Assembly: GCA_965232615.1 (NCBI GenBank)
Contig: OZ246985.1
Location: forward strand, 930,001 to 994,000
Direction of reading: 5' to 3'
Length of the DNA: 64,000 nucleotides
DNA from: UBA2779 sp965232615
Lineage (GTDB): Bacteria; Spirochaetota; Spirochaetia; DSM-2461
The position numbers and the translations under genes were made by a program. How positions within the stretch are numbered: position 1 is the stretch's first letter; each line of letters starts with the position of its first letter. Positions 1-8,668 of the stretch are shown here, one piece after another. The notes beneath the pieces are model-generated. The model saw only the letters and a list, made by a program, of their open reading frames with translations, was not told the origin of the DNA and searched no databases.

Positions 1-1
1 G

Positions 2-1045
2 ATGCGTATTTCCCTTAAGAGTACCCGATTTATCAAGGATTCTTTTGCTTCAGATGATACTGCTAACAGCCGGTCGATAATAAGAAGCATAGTAATGACA
101 ACACTGTTTATTGAGGGACTGGGATTCATCATACTTGCGTGTTATTTCTATCGATCAGGTGTTCCCCTGCCAGTGTTTACAGGACTGTTTCATGCGGTAT
201 CAGCATTTTGCAATGCGGGTTTTTCCTTATTCAGTGCTGGTCTTGTGCCGTTTCGCGGCAGCTTTGTATTGAATCTCACCATTATACTCCTTGTTATTAT
301 GGGAGGTATAGGATTCATGGTTATTCGGGATATCCGGCAGAAAATCATGCACTGGAACCGACCACTTCTCTTTCATAGCAAACTGATGCTCATAGCGACT
401 CCAGTATTCATCTTCATTGGATTTCTCGGTTATCTTCTATTTGATTCTACGGGAGTTTTTTTCAATCTCCCTCCTGGAGAACGTGTATTAGCGGCCTTTT
501 TCCAGTCCGTCACTACTCGGACGGCGGGGTTTAACACAGTTGATCAATCTTTATTGTCACCTGTATCCCGCTGGCTGACTCTGGTGCTTATGCTCATTGG
601 AGGTGGATCGGGGTCCACTGCTGGCGGTCTCAAAGTGTCTACAGCCTTTATTCTTTTTCTTCTGCTTTTTCGTGGAGTGAATGAGAGGGGCGATATCAGG
701 TTTTTGAGGCGACGAATTACGGCTGTGGATGTCAGTCGTGCCGCAATGTTTTTTCTAAAGGCCATTGCCATACTTCTTATCTCCGTATTCGCTCTTGGCA
801 TAATTGAGTTCTCGGCGAAAACAGAATTTACTTCCTCAGATTTGATATTTGAATGTGTTTCTGCTCTGGCTACGGTGGGATTATCCACCGGACTGACTCC
901 TGATCTTTCCATTGGAGGCAAAGTTGTTATTGCAGTCACTATGTTTACAGGCCGAGTTGGTTTATTCTCTCTGATAATGCGTTCATTTCGTAATCGTGCA
1001 GATCGATTGATAGATTTCCCCAGGGGAGAGGTATTGACAGGATGA
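2..1045 (+). CDS. trkH: TrkH/KtrB-type potassium transporter subunit, 5' partial
   Basis: This is the membrane pore subunit of a Trk/Ktr potassium uptake system. It begins at the window edge, so the N terminus (about the first quarter of the usual 450-480 residues) is missing. The remaining part shows repeated membrane-loop-membrane units. The filter-type loops are HAVSAFCNAGFSLF (about residues 64-77), TTRTAGFNTVD (171-181) and ATVGLSTGLTPD (290-301), each with the family's conserved glycine. The TrkA-type regulatory subunit overlaps its stop by 4 bp, as expected for a coupled ktrB-ktrA/trkH-trkA pair. The family assignment is secure; whether it is Trk-like or Ktr-like is not decided by the sequence. 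Confidence 0.93.
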   Translation: MRISLKSTRFIKDSFASDDTANSRSIIRSIVMTTLFIEGLGFIILACYFYRSGVPLPVFTGLFHAVSAFCNAGFSLFSAGLVPFRGSFVLNLTIILLVIMGGIGFMVIRDIRQKIMHWNRPLLFHSKLMLIATPVFIFIGFLGYLLFDSTGVFFNLPPGERVLAAFFQSVTTRTAGFNTVDQSLLSPVSRWLTLVLMLIGGGSGSTAGGLKVSTAFILFLLLFRGVNERGDIRFLRRRITAVDVSRAAMFFLKAIAILLISVFALGIIEFSAKTEFTSSDLIFECVSALATVGLSTGLTPDLSIGGKVVIAVTMFTGRVGLFSLIMRSFRNRADRLIDFPRGEVLTG

Positions 1046-1758
1046 AACAGTATGCAGTGATTGGAGCCAGTAGTTTTGGCCAGAGAATTCTGGAGGAATT
1101 AATTCTTCTTGACTGTGAGATTGTTCTCATTGATAAGGATCCCGAGATCATTGAGTATTTCAAGAATGAAGTGACAGCGGCCTATATTGCCAATGTGATC
1201 AATAAGGAAATTGTAACGAAACTCATTCCAGCTGATATTGACGCAGTTGTTGTGGATCTGGGGGATAAAATAGAAGCATCGATTCTGGTAACACAGTATC
1301 TGAGTAAAATTGGAGTCCCGAGAATAATTGTCAAGGCTGAGACTGATCAGCATGGGGAAATTCTTTCACTTGTTGGAGCTCATCATGTAGTTTTCCCCAA
1401 TATTGAAGCTGCAAAAAGGCTGACTCCGCTGCTGATATCGGATCTTATGTTCAGTCATATGACCATTTCAGGTGGCCTGGTTTTTGCAGAGATTGGTATA
1501 CCGGAGGAATTGATTAACCACACACTGCTGGAGAAGAATATCCGTCAAAAGGGAATCAATGTGGTCGCTTTTCAAAAAGGAGGGGATGAAAGCTTTCAGC
1601 TACCAGTTCCTGATTATCGATTTCAAAAAAATGACATTCTGCTTGTTATTGGCCGTGAGGAAGATGTTATGCTGTTTGCCGGGGATAATAGTCCCAGACC
1701 GCATCGTGGTGTCAGTGCCCTGTTTTCATGGTTTTTTGGTGGTCGGCAACCTGTGTAA
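1042..1758 (+). CDS. trkA: TrkA/KtrA potassium channel regulatory subunit
   Basis: This is a 238-residue cytoplasmic gating subunit with a single RCK unit. The N-terminal Rossmann fold starts with VIGASSFGQRI (glycine-rich nucleotide loop), followed by EIVLIDKDPEII, whose acidic residue normally contacts the ribose of NAD(H) or ATP. A TrkA-C domain occupies roughly residues 135-220. Its size equals one KtrA subunit, half of the double-length enterobacterial TrkA. ATG overlaps the trkH stop in an ATGA arrangement, implying translational coupling. The 3' end overlaps the convergent rlmE gene by 33 bp. Confidence 0.93.
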   Translation: MKQYAVIGASSFGQRILEELILLDCEIVLIDKDPEIIEYFKNEVTAAYIANVINKEIVTKLIPADIDAVVVDLGDKIEASILVTQYLSKIGVPRIIVKAETDQHGEILSLVGAHHVVFPNIEAAKRLTPLLISDLMFSHMTISGGLVFAEIGIPEELINHTLLEKNIRQKGINVVAFQKGGDESFQLPVPDYRFQKNDILLVIGREEDVMLFAGDNSPRPHRGVSALFSWFFGGRQPV

Positions 1759-2337
1759 TCCTGTCATGTAAATTTCCATGGACTGTTTCCTGACAGCTTC
1801 TGGTTTGAGTAATTTGACTTCTTTGAAGAGTTTTTTCAGACAGTCCTGAATGATCTTCTCATCCCCTCCTTGAAACACCTTGACAACAAGATTCCCTCCT
1901 GGAGAAAGATACTCCCGGGCCAGATCAATAACACGTGTCACCAAATGGAATGATTGACTGGTATCGATCAGACGGTTCCCGGATGTTGATGGAGCCGCAT
2001 CACTGAGTATGCAGCCGTATGGCCCTCCGTTTTGTAGGAAATCAGCAGCCTCAGGGGAAAATATATCACCTTGCAGGAAGCGGAAATTTGTATTCTCAGG
2101 GGGAGTTATGTCGAGGGCTTTGAGATCCACGGCACTGATACGGGTATTTGCCCCCATTAATCTCAGAACAAAGAGAGTCCAGCTTCCAGGACTTGCTCCT
2201 ATATCAAGAACTGGTTTGTTTTTCTGAATCGGATGCCATTTCGTTTGTATTTCTTCCAGTTTGAAAATGGATCGGGCAGGATATCCCAGTTTTCTGGCTT
2301 TCATTGTCCAGTAATCCGAGTGTTTATTTGTGCGCAT
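1726..2337 (-). CDS. rlmE: 23S rRNA (uridine2552-2'-O)-methyltransferase family (RlmE/FtsJ)
   Basis: This is a SAM-dependent 2'-O-methyltransferase of the RrmJ/FtsJ fold, expected to methylate U2552 in the 23S A-loop. It shows the SAM-binding VLDIGASPGSW motif and all four K-D-K-E residues of the family: a Lys in KARKLGYPARSIFKL, Asp in LSDAAPS, Lys in LVVKVFQGG and Glu in SMEIYMTG. The chosen ATG (residue sequence MRTNKHSDYW) fits the normal N terminus and follows AGGATATGGATG. An in-frame start 24 bp upstream would add residues unlike the family. It converges on trkA with a 33-bp overlap and is transcribed away from the gene at 2384. Confidence 0.92.
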   Translation of the reverse strand: MRTNKHSDYWTMKARKLGYPARSIFKLEEIQTKWHPIQKNKPVLDIGASPGSWTLFVLRLMGANTRISAVDLKALDITPPENTNFRFLQGDIFSPEAADFLQNGGPYGCILSDAAPSTSGNRLIDTSQSFHLVTRVIDLAREYLSPGGNLVVKVFQGGDEKIIQDCLKKLFKEVKLLKPEAVRKQSMEIYMTGLHRLPTTKKP

Positions 2338-2371
2338 CATCCATATCCTACACCTTAACATTTTGTTATGC

Positions 2372-2377
2372 TATAAT
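2372..2377 (+). promoter_or_regulatory. TATAAT -10 box, likely leaderless start
   Basis: A perfect TATAAT ends 6 nt before the ATG at 2384. Normal -10 to +1 spacing would place the transcript start at about the A of the ATG, so the mRNA would be leaderless. No ribosome binding site is visible. A -35 at 16-18 bp spacing is poor. Confidence 0.45.
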
Positions 2378-2383
2378 GACCTT

Positions 2384-4126
2384 ATGGAGACTTTACCTAA
2401 AAATGTCTGGAAACAGCTTGCAGATTTTTTCCCAGCGGATAAGGAATCTGCCGGGATTGCAGCCCAACTCTTCCGGGATTATGAGGCTCATGGATGCCTG
2501 AATAAGCCGGGTAGTGAATTACTCCAGTACAAACTCCCGGTTATCGCTGATTTCTTCTGTCGAATTGCACTTATGCATTCATTTGAGTCTCCTATACTGC
2601 GGCGCCGTGATACACGCTGGATGAGTGAGTTTGATTATACCCTGGTCAATATTCGGAGTGCTGGTACGGACGGAAGAATGGGGAATTTTCTCAGCGCTTC
2701 CTTCTACCTTGCCACTTTGAGAACTCATGGAATTATTATCAGCCCGGTTACACAGGGACCATCAGAAGATCTGGAACTCATGGAGAGTCATGCGGTGATC
2801 AGAAGGGAACTGGCAGATACCGATGCATTGAATGCGGGTGTGGGACCCGAAGTTCAGATGTCAGCTTTTTGCGAAGCAGCGCACCTTCTCGGCCTGGTCA
2901 CTGGGTATGAACTGGATTACCGTGTTGACCCCCTGGCTGCTGTGGTTCTCCATAAACCTGAGCTTTTTCTCTGGACTCAACATGGTCAATTCATTCCTGA
3001 TGAGGAGAAACAGGAGGAATGGAGGAGGATTGTTAGAGAACAAATTGCATCGGTCAAAAAATCTGGAATGGGACTGAACAGGAATGATATTCAAAAGACT
3101 CTCACTAATATCTCCATTGAACCAAAGCTTTCCAGTGATGGGAGCAAGCGAGTTCCTCTTGCCTTTAAGAAGGTCAACAGGAATGATCTCCAGGAAACAA
3201 GGGATGAAGCGGTGGCCTATTGGTGCCGGGTATTTGATCTTTGGCGGGATCGCTATGGCTTTGATTTTCTGGTTCTCTGTGGCACCAGGAGTGATGAGGA
3301 GGGACAAAACGAAATCCCGGACCTGGCTTTGATGAGCAGGGCAGCTGAAAGTGCCCGGAGATCTGGAGTCCGCCGGAATATTGGTGTAGTCGCAGAAGGA
3401 CACCCTGAAGAGGTAGAGGATTACGGACTTCGGGGGATCGATCTGGTTCTTATTAAAGATGCTGAATGCAAGGCTGACAAGGAATGGTTTCAAAGGGTTT
3501 TTATCCTGAATGACTCCCTCCATCAGTTAAACTTGGGCCGCAAGCTGAAGTTTTCGATTCCACTGGAATTAAATCCCGGTGAAGAGGACAGTCCGACAGG
3601 AAGGAGAAGAGCTCTGATTAAGAGATTTGTGGCCCGTTTCCTTGGAAACGGTCCCTCACGAAGACCTTTGCTGGAAACCATGGGTGCCCTGGAAGGGGCA
3701 TGGGGATTTCATTCGGCTGTTAAGCAGGCCGTGACACTGGGATGGATGCCGGATCACAGCTATGCCAGACGGGTTCATTGTCTCGAAGATACCGCGCTGT
3801 TATTTCGGAACATATTGAATTCTGGAGAACTGGTCGATAGTTTTATAAACGACCAGCTTGTCTGGTGGATTATATCATCTAAGCGGGGACTGCTGATTGC
3901 CGCAGTCTCTTTTGAGCACGATAGTACTGATTCGTTGACTTCCATAGATGTGGATTATTCTTCATACCTGAAGAAACCCGGTAAAATGACGATAATCGAG
4001 TATGATTTCAATGACAGGAGAGGTATTCTCCATCTTGGTTCCGATATAATGAAAATTACGAGTACAATTCCATACATGGAGGTTCGACTATTTTCTGTTA
4101 CCCGAATTCCCCCCCTGTATCGGTGA
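2384..4126 (+). CDS. Conserved hypothetical protein, possibly alpha-amylase-like barrel
   Basis: This 580-residue soluble protein has no signal peptide or membrane segments. I do not recognise it with certainty. The stretch GPEVQMSAFCEAAHLLGLVTG resembles the AH-x-LG-x-x-V strand of alpha-amylase-type TIM barrels, and later strand-like segments (RNIGVVAEGHPEEV, GIDLVLIKDAEC) with an all-beta C terminus (YDFNDRRGILHLGSDIMKI) would suit a GH13-like layout. I cannot assign a clear catalytic Asp/Glu set. The start at 2384 is preferred over an in-frame ATG at 2330, because 2330 lies upstream of a perfect -10 box. It is followed after 24 bp by the rhomboid gene and may share its transcript. Confidence 0.6.
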   Translation: METLPKNVWKQLADFFPADKESAGIAAQLFRDYEAHGCLNKPGSELLQYKLPVIADFFCRIALMHSFESPILRRRDTRWMSEFDYTLVNIRSAGTDGRMGNFLSASFYLATLRTHGIIISPVTQGPSEDLELMESHAVIRRELADTDALNAGVGPEVQMSAFCEAAHLLGLVTGYELDYRVDPLAAVVLHKPELFLWTQHGQFIPDEEKQEEWRRIVREQIASVKKSGMGLNRNDIQKTLTNISIEPKLSSDGSKRVPLAFKKVNRNDLQETRDEAVAYWCRVFDLWRDRYGFDFLVLCGTRSDEEGQNEIPDLALMSRAAESARRSGVRRNIGVVAEGHPEEVEDYGLRGIDLVLIKDAECKADKEWFQRVFILNDSLHQLNLGRKLKFSIPLELNPGEEDSPTGRRRALIKRFVARFLGNGPSRRPLLETMGALEGAWGFHSAVKQAVTLGWMPDHSYARRVHCLEDTALLFRNILNSGELVDSFINDQLVWWIISSKRGLLIAAVSFEHDSTDSLTSIDVDYSSYLKKPGKMTIIEYDFNDRRGILHLGSDIMKITSTIPYMEVRLFSVTRIPPLYR

Positions 4127-4150
4127 ACGATATCTTCTTAGAGGAGCCTT

Positions 4151-4756
4151 ATGAATTATTTCAATAGCCGCCGCAGTGTTGTTACAACCCTTATCGCTAT
4201 CAACGTTGCTGTCTTCCTTGTCACTTACCTTGTCCCGGATCTAGTCCGTTATCTTGCCGTCTATCCAGGAGGGCTGAACCAGGGCCTGTTCTGGACTCCC
4301 GTTACATACATGTTCGTTCATGGTGGATTCATGCATCTCCTCTTCAATATGATTTTCTTGATCTATGCTGCCTCGAGCGTAGAGTCACGGATGGGATCCA
4401 GGGAGTTTCTGGTTTTCTATCTGACTACCGGTGCACTGGCGGGATTGTTTTCGGTATTTGCCTATAAGAATCTGGGGTATGACATCCCCATTGTTGGCGC
4501 TTCTGGAGCACTCTACGGTTCTCTTCTGGCCTTTGCAACTTATTTCCCCAGGGTAAGACTTCTGGTTTTTTATGTATTACCGATGCGTGCCCCCTATGCA
4601 CTGCTTGTGTTTGCTGGACTTGATCTTTTTATGCACATGAGGGGCCTTGTTGGAATTGCCCATCTCACCCATTTGAGTGGTCTTGTATTTGGATATTTAT
4701 ACTTTGTAATCCGATTAAGAATGAATCCAATTCATGAAATGAGAGATAAACGCTGA
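4151..4756 (+). CDS. Rhomboid family intramembrane serine protease
   Basis: This 201-residue integral membrane protein has the six-helix rhomboid core. It shows HGGFMHLLFNMIFL (the HxxxH-type and N-containing helix), the catalytic serine motif GASGALYGSL, and the catalytic histidine in HLTHLSGLVFGY. The family cleaves membrane-anchored substrates within or near the lipid bilayer; the substrate here is unknown. A GAGGAG-type ribosome binding site lies 5-9 nt before ATG. The stop overlaps a possible CTG start of the next gene, suggesting a two- or three-gene unit. Confidence 0.92.
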   Translation: MNYFNSRRSVVTTLIAINVAVFLVTYLVPDLVRYLAVYPGGLNQGLFWTPVTYMFVHGGFMHLLFNMIFLIYAASSVESRMGSREFLVFYLTTGALAGLFSVFAYKNLGYDIPIVGASGALYGSLLAFATYFPRVRLLVFYVLPMRAPYALLVFAGLDLFMHMRGLVGIAHLTHLSGLVFGYLYFVIRLRMNPIHEMRDKR

Positions 4757-4761
4757 AACAG

Positions 4762-5427
4762 TTGTATGCTTTCTTTCTGCTGTTATACCTGTCAGCCTCT
4801 GGTTTCGCCGACCCCGTTCGGGGAGAGCTGTGGATATTGCCTGAATCGGTTCAAACTCTGGAATCCGGTCAGGATCTAAGAGATATAAAAACCAAAGAAG
4901 AGCAGAGAAGGGAGATGATTGCTGCTCTACTGGAAGATGCCCGTTGGATAATTTCCGGTATGATCTATGGATTTCTCATACAATGGACACCATTATCTAT
5001 CGCCCGGAATGTTGAAGAATCTCTGGATATCCAGCCAGCTGCATTGATTTCCAGGGGTGATCCCCGGATGAAGATGGTAAAGGTTGTCTACGATAATGAA
5101 TTTGATTATGTATTGCTGGAATATCATCCAGATACCAGTCAGATGCAGCGAATAACCGCCTGGAAGAGTCAAACCTACTCATTTTCATCCGGGATTGGTA
5201 TCGCATCCCTGTACCTGGGTGAAACACGCCGTGACTCCATGAAAATGGCCATTAAGAACTCTCTTGGAGATTTCCTTCGAGCTCGTGAGTACAATAAACC
5301 TGAAAGAATCCGTGCTCGGGTAGGATTGTTGGATTTTCCTGCCATCACTCTTAAGGATCATAGATTATTCGTCTCTTTGAAACTGGCCATTGATATCAAA
5401 TCTGTAGAGCATTACCGGCTGGACTAG
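4762..5427 (+). CDS. Exported protein of unknown function
   Basis: This 221-residue protein starts at TTG 4762, or possibly at an in-frame CTG at 4753 that overlaps the rhomboid stop and would add a lysine before the hydrophobic stretch. The N terminus YAFFLLLYLSASGFA is a signal peptide, so the product is probably periplasmic. The rest is mixed alpha/beta with FDYVLLEYHPD and LFVSLKLAIDIKSV and no motif I recognise. Its close coupling to the rhomboid gene makes it a candidate partner of the protease, but this is only context. Confidence 0.7.
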   Translation: MYAFFLLLYLSASGFADPVRGELWILPESVQTLESGQDLRDIKTKEEQRREMIAALLEDARWIISGMIYGFLIQWTPLSIARNVEESLDIQPAALISRGDPRMKMVKVVYDNEFDYVLLEYHPDTSQMQRITAWKSQTYSFSSGIGIASLYLGETRRDSMKMAIKNSLGDFLRAREYNKPERIRARVGLLDFPAITLKDHRLFVSLKLAIDIKSVEHYRLD

Positions 5428-5726
5428 GAGTCTGTCCGACTTACGTCTCACGGCTCGATTTTTGCCCTTGTTTCCTGAGAGATAAGCAGTGCAATATTTC
5501 AAATTAACGAAAAATGAGGAGACTTTCCTTGATCCGTTGTTTACTCTCTCCGTTATTGACCAAGAACATATAGTTCTCATGCACTAGTATGTATCTGCCA
5601 GGCTGAATATACAGGCTGGTAGTGTGGAAAACTTGAAATTTATTCGTTCTATGACAAAAAAACGACCTTGCCATGTTCATCCTGCCTGACTAGTCTTATA
5701 TTAACTTGATGATGAAGGGGGAACAT
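5428..5726. other. Intergenic region with no gene found
   Basis: These 299 bp separate the exported protein from the oxidoreductase operon. Short antisense reading frames here look random. No convincing promoter pair, terminator or repeat copy was found. A TATATT at 5697-5702 could serve as the -10 box of the downstream operon, but its -35 (TGTTCA at 17 bp) is weak. Confidence 0.4.
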
Positions 5727-5951
5727 ATGAAACAGGGTTTTCCTGTAATAGATAAAGAAAGATGTAAGGGATGTGGTCTTTGTATTGCAAACTGTCCAAG
5801 GCAGATTTTGGAAATGGGAACAGATATCAACAGCTTTGGGGCTTATTATACTACCTGTGTTGATAAATCCCAATGCATTGCCTGTGGTGCCTGTGCTCTT
5901 ATGTGTCCGGATGCAGCTATCGATGTATTTGAAATCAAGGAGGCTGTTTAA
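5727..5951 (+). CDS. 2-oxoacid:ferredoxin oxidoreductase, 2[4Fe-4S] delta subunit
   Basis: This 74-residue ferredoxin-like subunit has two CxxCxxCxxxC clusters (CKGCGLCIANC and CIACGACALMC), predicted to carry electrons from the TPP-bearing core to ferredoxin. ATG 5727 is preferred over upstream in-frame TTG/ATG codons because AGGGGGA lies 5 nt before it. Its stop overlaps the next ATG by one base. The order delta-alpha-beta-gamma is standard for the 2-oxoglutarate (Kor) and branched-chain 2-oxoacid (Vor) enzymes. Confidence 0.9.
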   Translation: MKQGFPVIDKERCKGCGLCIANCPRQILEMGTDINSFGAYYTTCVDKSQCIACGACALMCPDAAIDVFEIKEAV

Positions 5952-7030
5952 TGGCTGATCATGTTTTGATGAAGGGTAATGAAGCCATGGCAGAGGCGGC
6001 TATAATTGCCGGTTGTCGACACTATTATGCCTATCCGATAACTCCCCAGAATGAAGTCGTTGCCTACATGGCCGAACACATGCCCCGGGTTAACGGCACA
6101 TTCATACAGGCTGAAAGCGAATTGGCGGCAGCATCAATGGTCCTGGGGTCGGCTGCTGCCGGGGTCCGATCTATGACCTCATCATCCTCTCCGGGGATAT
6201 CCCTCAAGCAGGAAGCTATTTCCTACATGGCTGGCGCGGAAATCCCCTGTGTCATTGCCAACATCATGAGGGGTGGACCCGGACTGGGGGGGATATCCGG
6301 TGCACAGAGCGATTATTTTCAGGCTACCCGGGGAGGAGGACATGGAGACTATAGAACCATTGTTCTGGCACCAGGTAATGCCCAGGAGCTGGCGGATTTC
6401 ACTGTCCACGCCTTTGATCTGGCCGATGAGTACCGAATTCCCGTTATTGTTCTTGCGGATGGCTACCTTGGACAGATGTCCGAACCCGTGATACTACCGC
6501 AACCCTCAGGTAAGAAGTTTGAGAAGCCATGGATAGTCAATGGTGCTAAAGGACGCCGTAAAAATGTTGTAGCTTCTCTTCTCTTGAAGCCTGATGGCGC
6601 ATTGGAAAAACACAATCTTAACCTCCAGGAGAAGTACACACGAATAACGGAAAATGTTCGTCGTTTTGACACTCACCATGCCGATGATGCCGACTGGCTT
6701 ATCGTTGCTTATGGAACAGCGGCACGTGTGGCTGAAAAAGCCGTTGATAAACTCAGGGAGAGAGGAATGAAAGCTGGTTTGTTCAGACCAACCAGCCTCT
6801 GGCCATTCCCCGACAGGGAACTTTTTGAAGTTACTCAGCACTGCAAGCGGGTTCTTGCAGTGGAAATGAGTCATGGGCAGATGGTCGAGGATGTTCAATT
6901 AGCGATTAACGGTGAAGTAGAAGTTGATTTTTACGGACGAGCTGGCGGTGTGATACTGCCAGTGCAGGATATAATGTTAAGGATAGAAAAATATGAGCAG
7001 GAAAAGTTTACCCATATACAAGCGTCCTGA
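5951..7030 (+). CDS. vorB: 2-oxoacid:ferredoxin oxidoreductase alpha subunit (VorB/KorA type)
   Basis: This 359-residue subunit shows the pyrimidine-binding domain motifs of the pyruvate:ferredoxin oxidoreductase superfamily: GNEAMAEAAIIAGCRHYYAYPITPQNEV at the N terminus, FIQAESELAAASMVLGSAAAG, and TSSSSPGISLKQEAISYMAGAE. The middle IMRGGPGLGGISGAQSDYFQ and a transketolase-C-like domain II (VAYGTAARVAEKAV) complete it. The enzyme oxidatively decarboxylates a 2-oxoacid to an acyl-CoA while reducing ferredoxin, or runs in reverse. The sequence pattern is closest to proteins labelled 3-methyl-2-oxobutanoate dehydrogenase VorB, but the substrate cannot be decided by eye. The 3' end overlaps the beta gene by 38 bp. 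Confidence 0.88.
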   Translation: MADHVLMKGNEAMAEAAIIAGCRHYYAYPITPQNEVVAYMAEHMPRVNGTFIQAESELAAASMVLGSAAAGVRSMTSSSSPGISLKQEAISYMAGAEIPCVIANIMRGGPGLGGISGAQSDYFQATRGGGHGDYRTIVLAPGNAQELADFTVHAFDLADEYRIPVIVLADGYLGQMSEPVILPQPSGKKFEKPWIVNGAKGRRKNVVASLLLKPDGALEKHNLNLQEKYTRITENVRRFDTHHADDADWLIVAYGTAARVAEKAVDKLRERGMKAGLFRPTSLWPFPDRELFEVTQHCKRVLAVEMSHGQMVEDVQLAINGEVEVDFYGRAGGVILPVQDIMLRIEKYEQEKFTHIQAS

Positions 7031-7775
7031 TGCGCTCATTGATGTCCGCACGCATTATTGTGCGGGTTGTGGGCATGGAATAATACATAAACTGCTAGCT
7101 GAGGCATTGGAAAAATTGAATGTCAGAGAAGAGGCCATTGTCATTGCCCCGGTGGGTTGTTCTGTCCTTCTCTACAACTACATTGATGTTGATGGGCTTG
7201 AAGCTCCCCATGGCCGGACACCTTCGGTAGCGACTGGTGTGAAGCGTGCCCTGCCGGATCGAATCGTTGTTTCCTATCAGGGTGATGGCGACCTTCTGGC
7301 AATTGGGATGGGGGAAACACTCCATACAGCCAACCGCGGAGAAGATATTACTGTCATCTTTGTCAACAACGCCATCTATGGCATGACTGGCGGACAGATG
7401 GCGCCAACGACACTGGAAGGTCAGAAAACTCTGACTTCTCCTATGGGGCGAAATCCTGACAGCATGGGATTCCCTATCAGAGCCTGCGAAATCATGGATA
7501 CATTAGGAGCTCCAAATTACATCGAAAGAGTTTCCATACATAATCCAGCCGCTGTAAGGAAGGCTGCGAAGGCAATAGTCAAGGCTCTCCAGTATCAAAA
7601 AGAGGGTCAAGGTTATTCATTTGTTGAAATCTTATCCATGTGTCCTACCAACTGGGGCGTTAAACCTTCTGACGGAGCCGATTGGGTAAAAAATGCAATG
7701 GTTCCCTACTACCCTCTAAAGGTTTTCCGAGACAGACCTGCTGAAGCAGCCGTCCTCAAGGCAAAGGCCTCATGA
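6993..7775 (+). CDS. 2-oxoacid:ferredoxin oxidoreductase beta subunit, TPP-binding
   Basis: This 260-residue subunit binds thiamine diphosphate. It has HYCAGCGHGIIHKLLAEAL at the N terminus and the TPP motif GDGDLLAIGMGETLHTANR (about residues 95-114), followed by FVNNAIYGMTGGQMAPTT. EILSMCPTNWG lies near the C terminus. The start overlaps the alpha gene by 38 bp; AGGATAG before ATG 6993 supports it. It acts with the alpha, gamma and delta products as one cytoplasmic complex. Family placement is strong; substrate is inferred only. Confidence 0.9.
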   Translation: MSRKSLPIYKRPDALIDVRTHYCAGCGHGIIHKLLAEALEKLNVREEAIVIAPVGCSVLLYNYIDVDGLEAPHGRTPSVATGVKRALPDRIVVSYQGDGDLLAIGMGETLHTANRGEDITVIFVNNAIYGMTGGQMAPTTLEGQKTLTSPMGRNPDSMGFPIRACEIMDTLGAPNYIERVSIHNPAAVRKAAKAIVKALQYQKEGQGYSFVEILSMCPTNWGVKPSDGADWVKNAMVPYYPLKVFRDRPAEAAVLKAKAS

Positions 7776-8335
7776 GTGAGCTCTATCCAACAGAAGAAAT
7801 CATCATAGCAGGTTTTGGTGGTCAGGGTGTGATACTGGCTGGCAAGCTTCTATGTGTCGCGGCCATGCGTCAGGGAAGGCAGGTTTCCCACATCCCGTCA
7901 TATGGCGTGGAGATGCGTGGAGGGACGGCCAATTGTTCTGTCATATTGAGTGCTGAGAGCATCGCTTCACCGATTGTGGAACAGCCCACTGTTGTTATTG
8001 CTCTTAATGGCCCATCATTGATGAAATTTGAACCAAAAATCAGAGCTGGCGGCATACTTATATGGAATTCATCCCTGGTGAAGAGTCCACCAACCAGAAA
8101 TGATCTAAGACTTATAGACATTCCGGCAACAGATCTTTCTCTCAGAGAAGGAACTGAAAAAGGGGCCAATATGGTCGCCCTTGGAGCATTAATGGCCCTT
8201 AAGCCGCTTCTGATAACCAGAAATGCTCTCTTTGCCGCCCTGGATGAAGTTGTATCAGAACGAAACAGGAAATTTAATCCCATTAATCAACGGATCTTTC
8301 AAACAGGATTTGATCTGGTCACCGAGAAGTTTTAG
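7772..8335 (+). CDS. 2-oxoacid:ferredoxin oxidoreductase gamma subunit
   Basis: This 187-residue CoA-binding-type subunit starts with IIIAGFGGQGVILAGKLLCVAA and contains SYGVEMRGGTANCSVILS, both diagnostic of the gamma domain. ATG overlaps the beta stop in an ATGA arrangement. It is the last gene of the four-gene operon; about 330 bp without a recognised gene follow. Confidence 0.9.
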   Translation: MSELYPTEEIIIAGFGGQGVILAGKLLCVAAMRQGRQVSHIPSYGVEMRGGTANCSVILSAESIASPIVEQPTVVIALNGPSLMKFEPKIRAGGILIWNSSLVKSPPTRNDLRLIDIPATDLSLREGTEKGANMVALGALMALKPLLITRNALFAALDEVVSERNRKFNPINQRIFQTGFDLVTEKF

Positions 8336-8468
8336 AAGATAACGGAGACTGTATCAGCAACATGATTCTCATCGTTCAGTGTTTAGGTACAGTGAAACAT
8401 TATTCTGGATTTCAATAAAACAGGGCTTATTGCAGGCACCATGTTGTTGAATTGGAATATGGCTGTAG

Positions 8469-8612
8469 GTGGCAGTATTCCTGTGCGGGAATCCATGGCG
8501 GCTGAAGGAAGCCTGGAAGAAGAAGGATACAACTCATGCTGAGAAGGCCGGGGTCACGAAGAAGAAACTTCGCAAGGCTGTGAACATGTACTGGTTGAAG
8601 AGGGTTTTATAG
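8469..8612 (+). CDS. Possible 47-residue basic peptide in an otherwise empty gap
   Basis: The gap 8336-8668 holds one short GTG-initiated reading frame. The product is strongly basic, with WRLKEAWKKKDTTHAEKAG followed by VTKKKLRKAVNMYWLKRVL. No ribosome binding site is clear. The regular Lys/Arg spacing looks more protein-like than random sequence, so it may be a small gene or the end of a decayed one. I recognise no family. The rest of the gap contains no repeat copy, and I saw no strong terminator. Confidence 0.25.
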   Translation: MAVFLCGNPWRLKEAWKKKDTTHAEKAGVTKKKLRKAVNMYWLKRVL

Positions 8613-8668
8613 GCTTTCTGACACTGGGTATATTGTAATAAATCCAGAACTGTGCATAATCATGGGTT

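Noticed and set aside
544..939. Antisense frame of 131 residues opposite trkH
   Set aside because: It is a mirror of the hydrophobic coding strand with no ribosome binding site, like other long antisense frames opposite vorB, pfkA, umuC and clpX.
2861..3523. Antisense frame of 220 residues opposite the gene at 2384
   Set aside because: No start signal or motif. The plus-strand protein has consistent codon use and domain-like segments throughout.
5668..5702. TTGCCA and TATATT upstream of the oxidoreductase operon as a promoter
   Set aside because: The spacing is 23 bp, too long for a sigma-70-type promoter.
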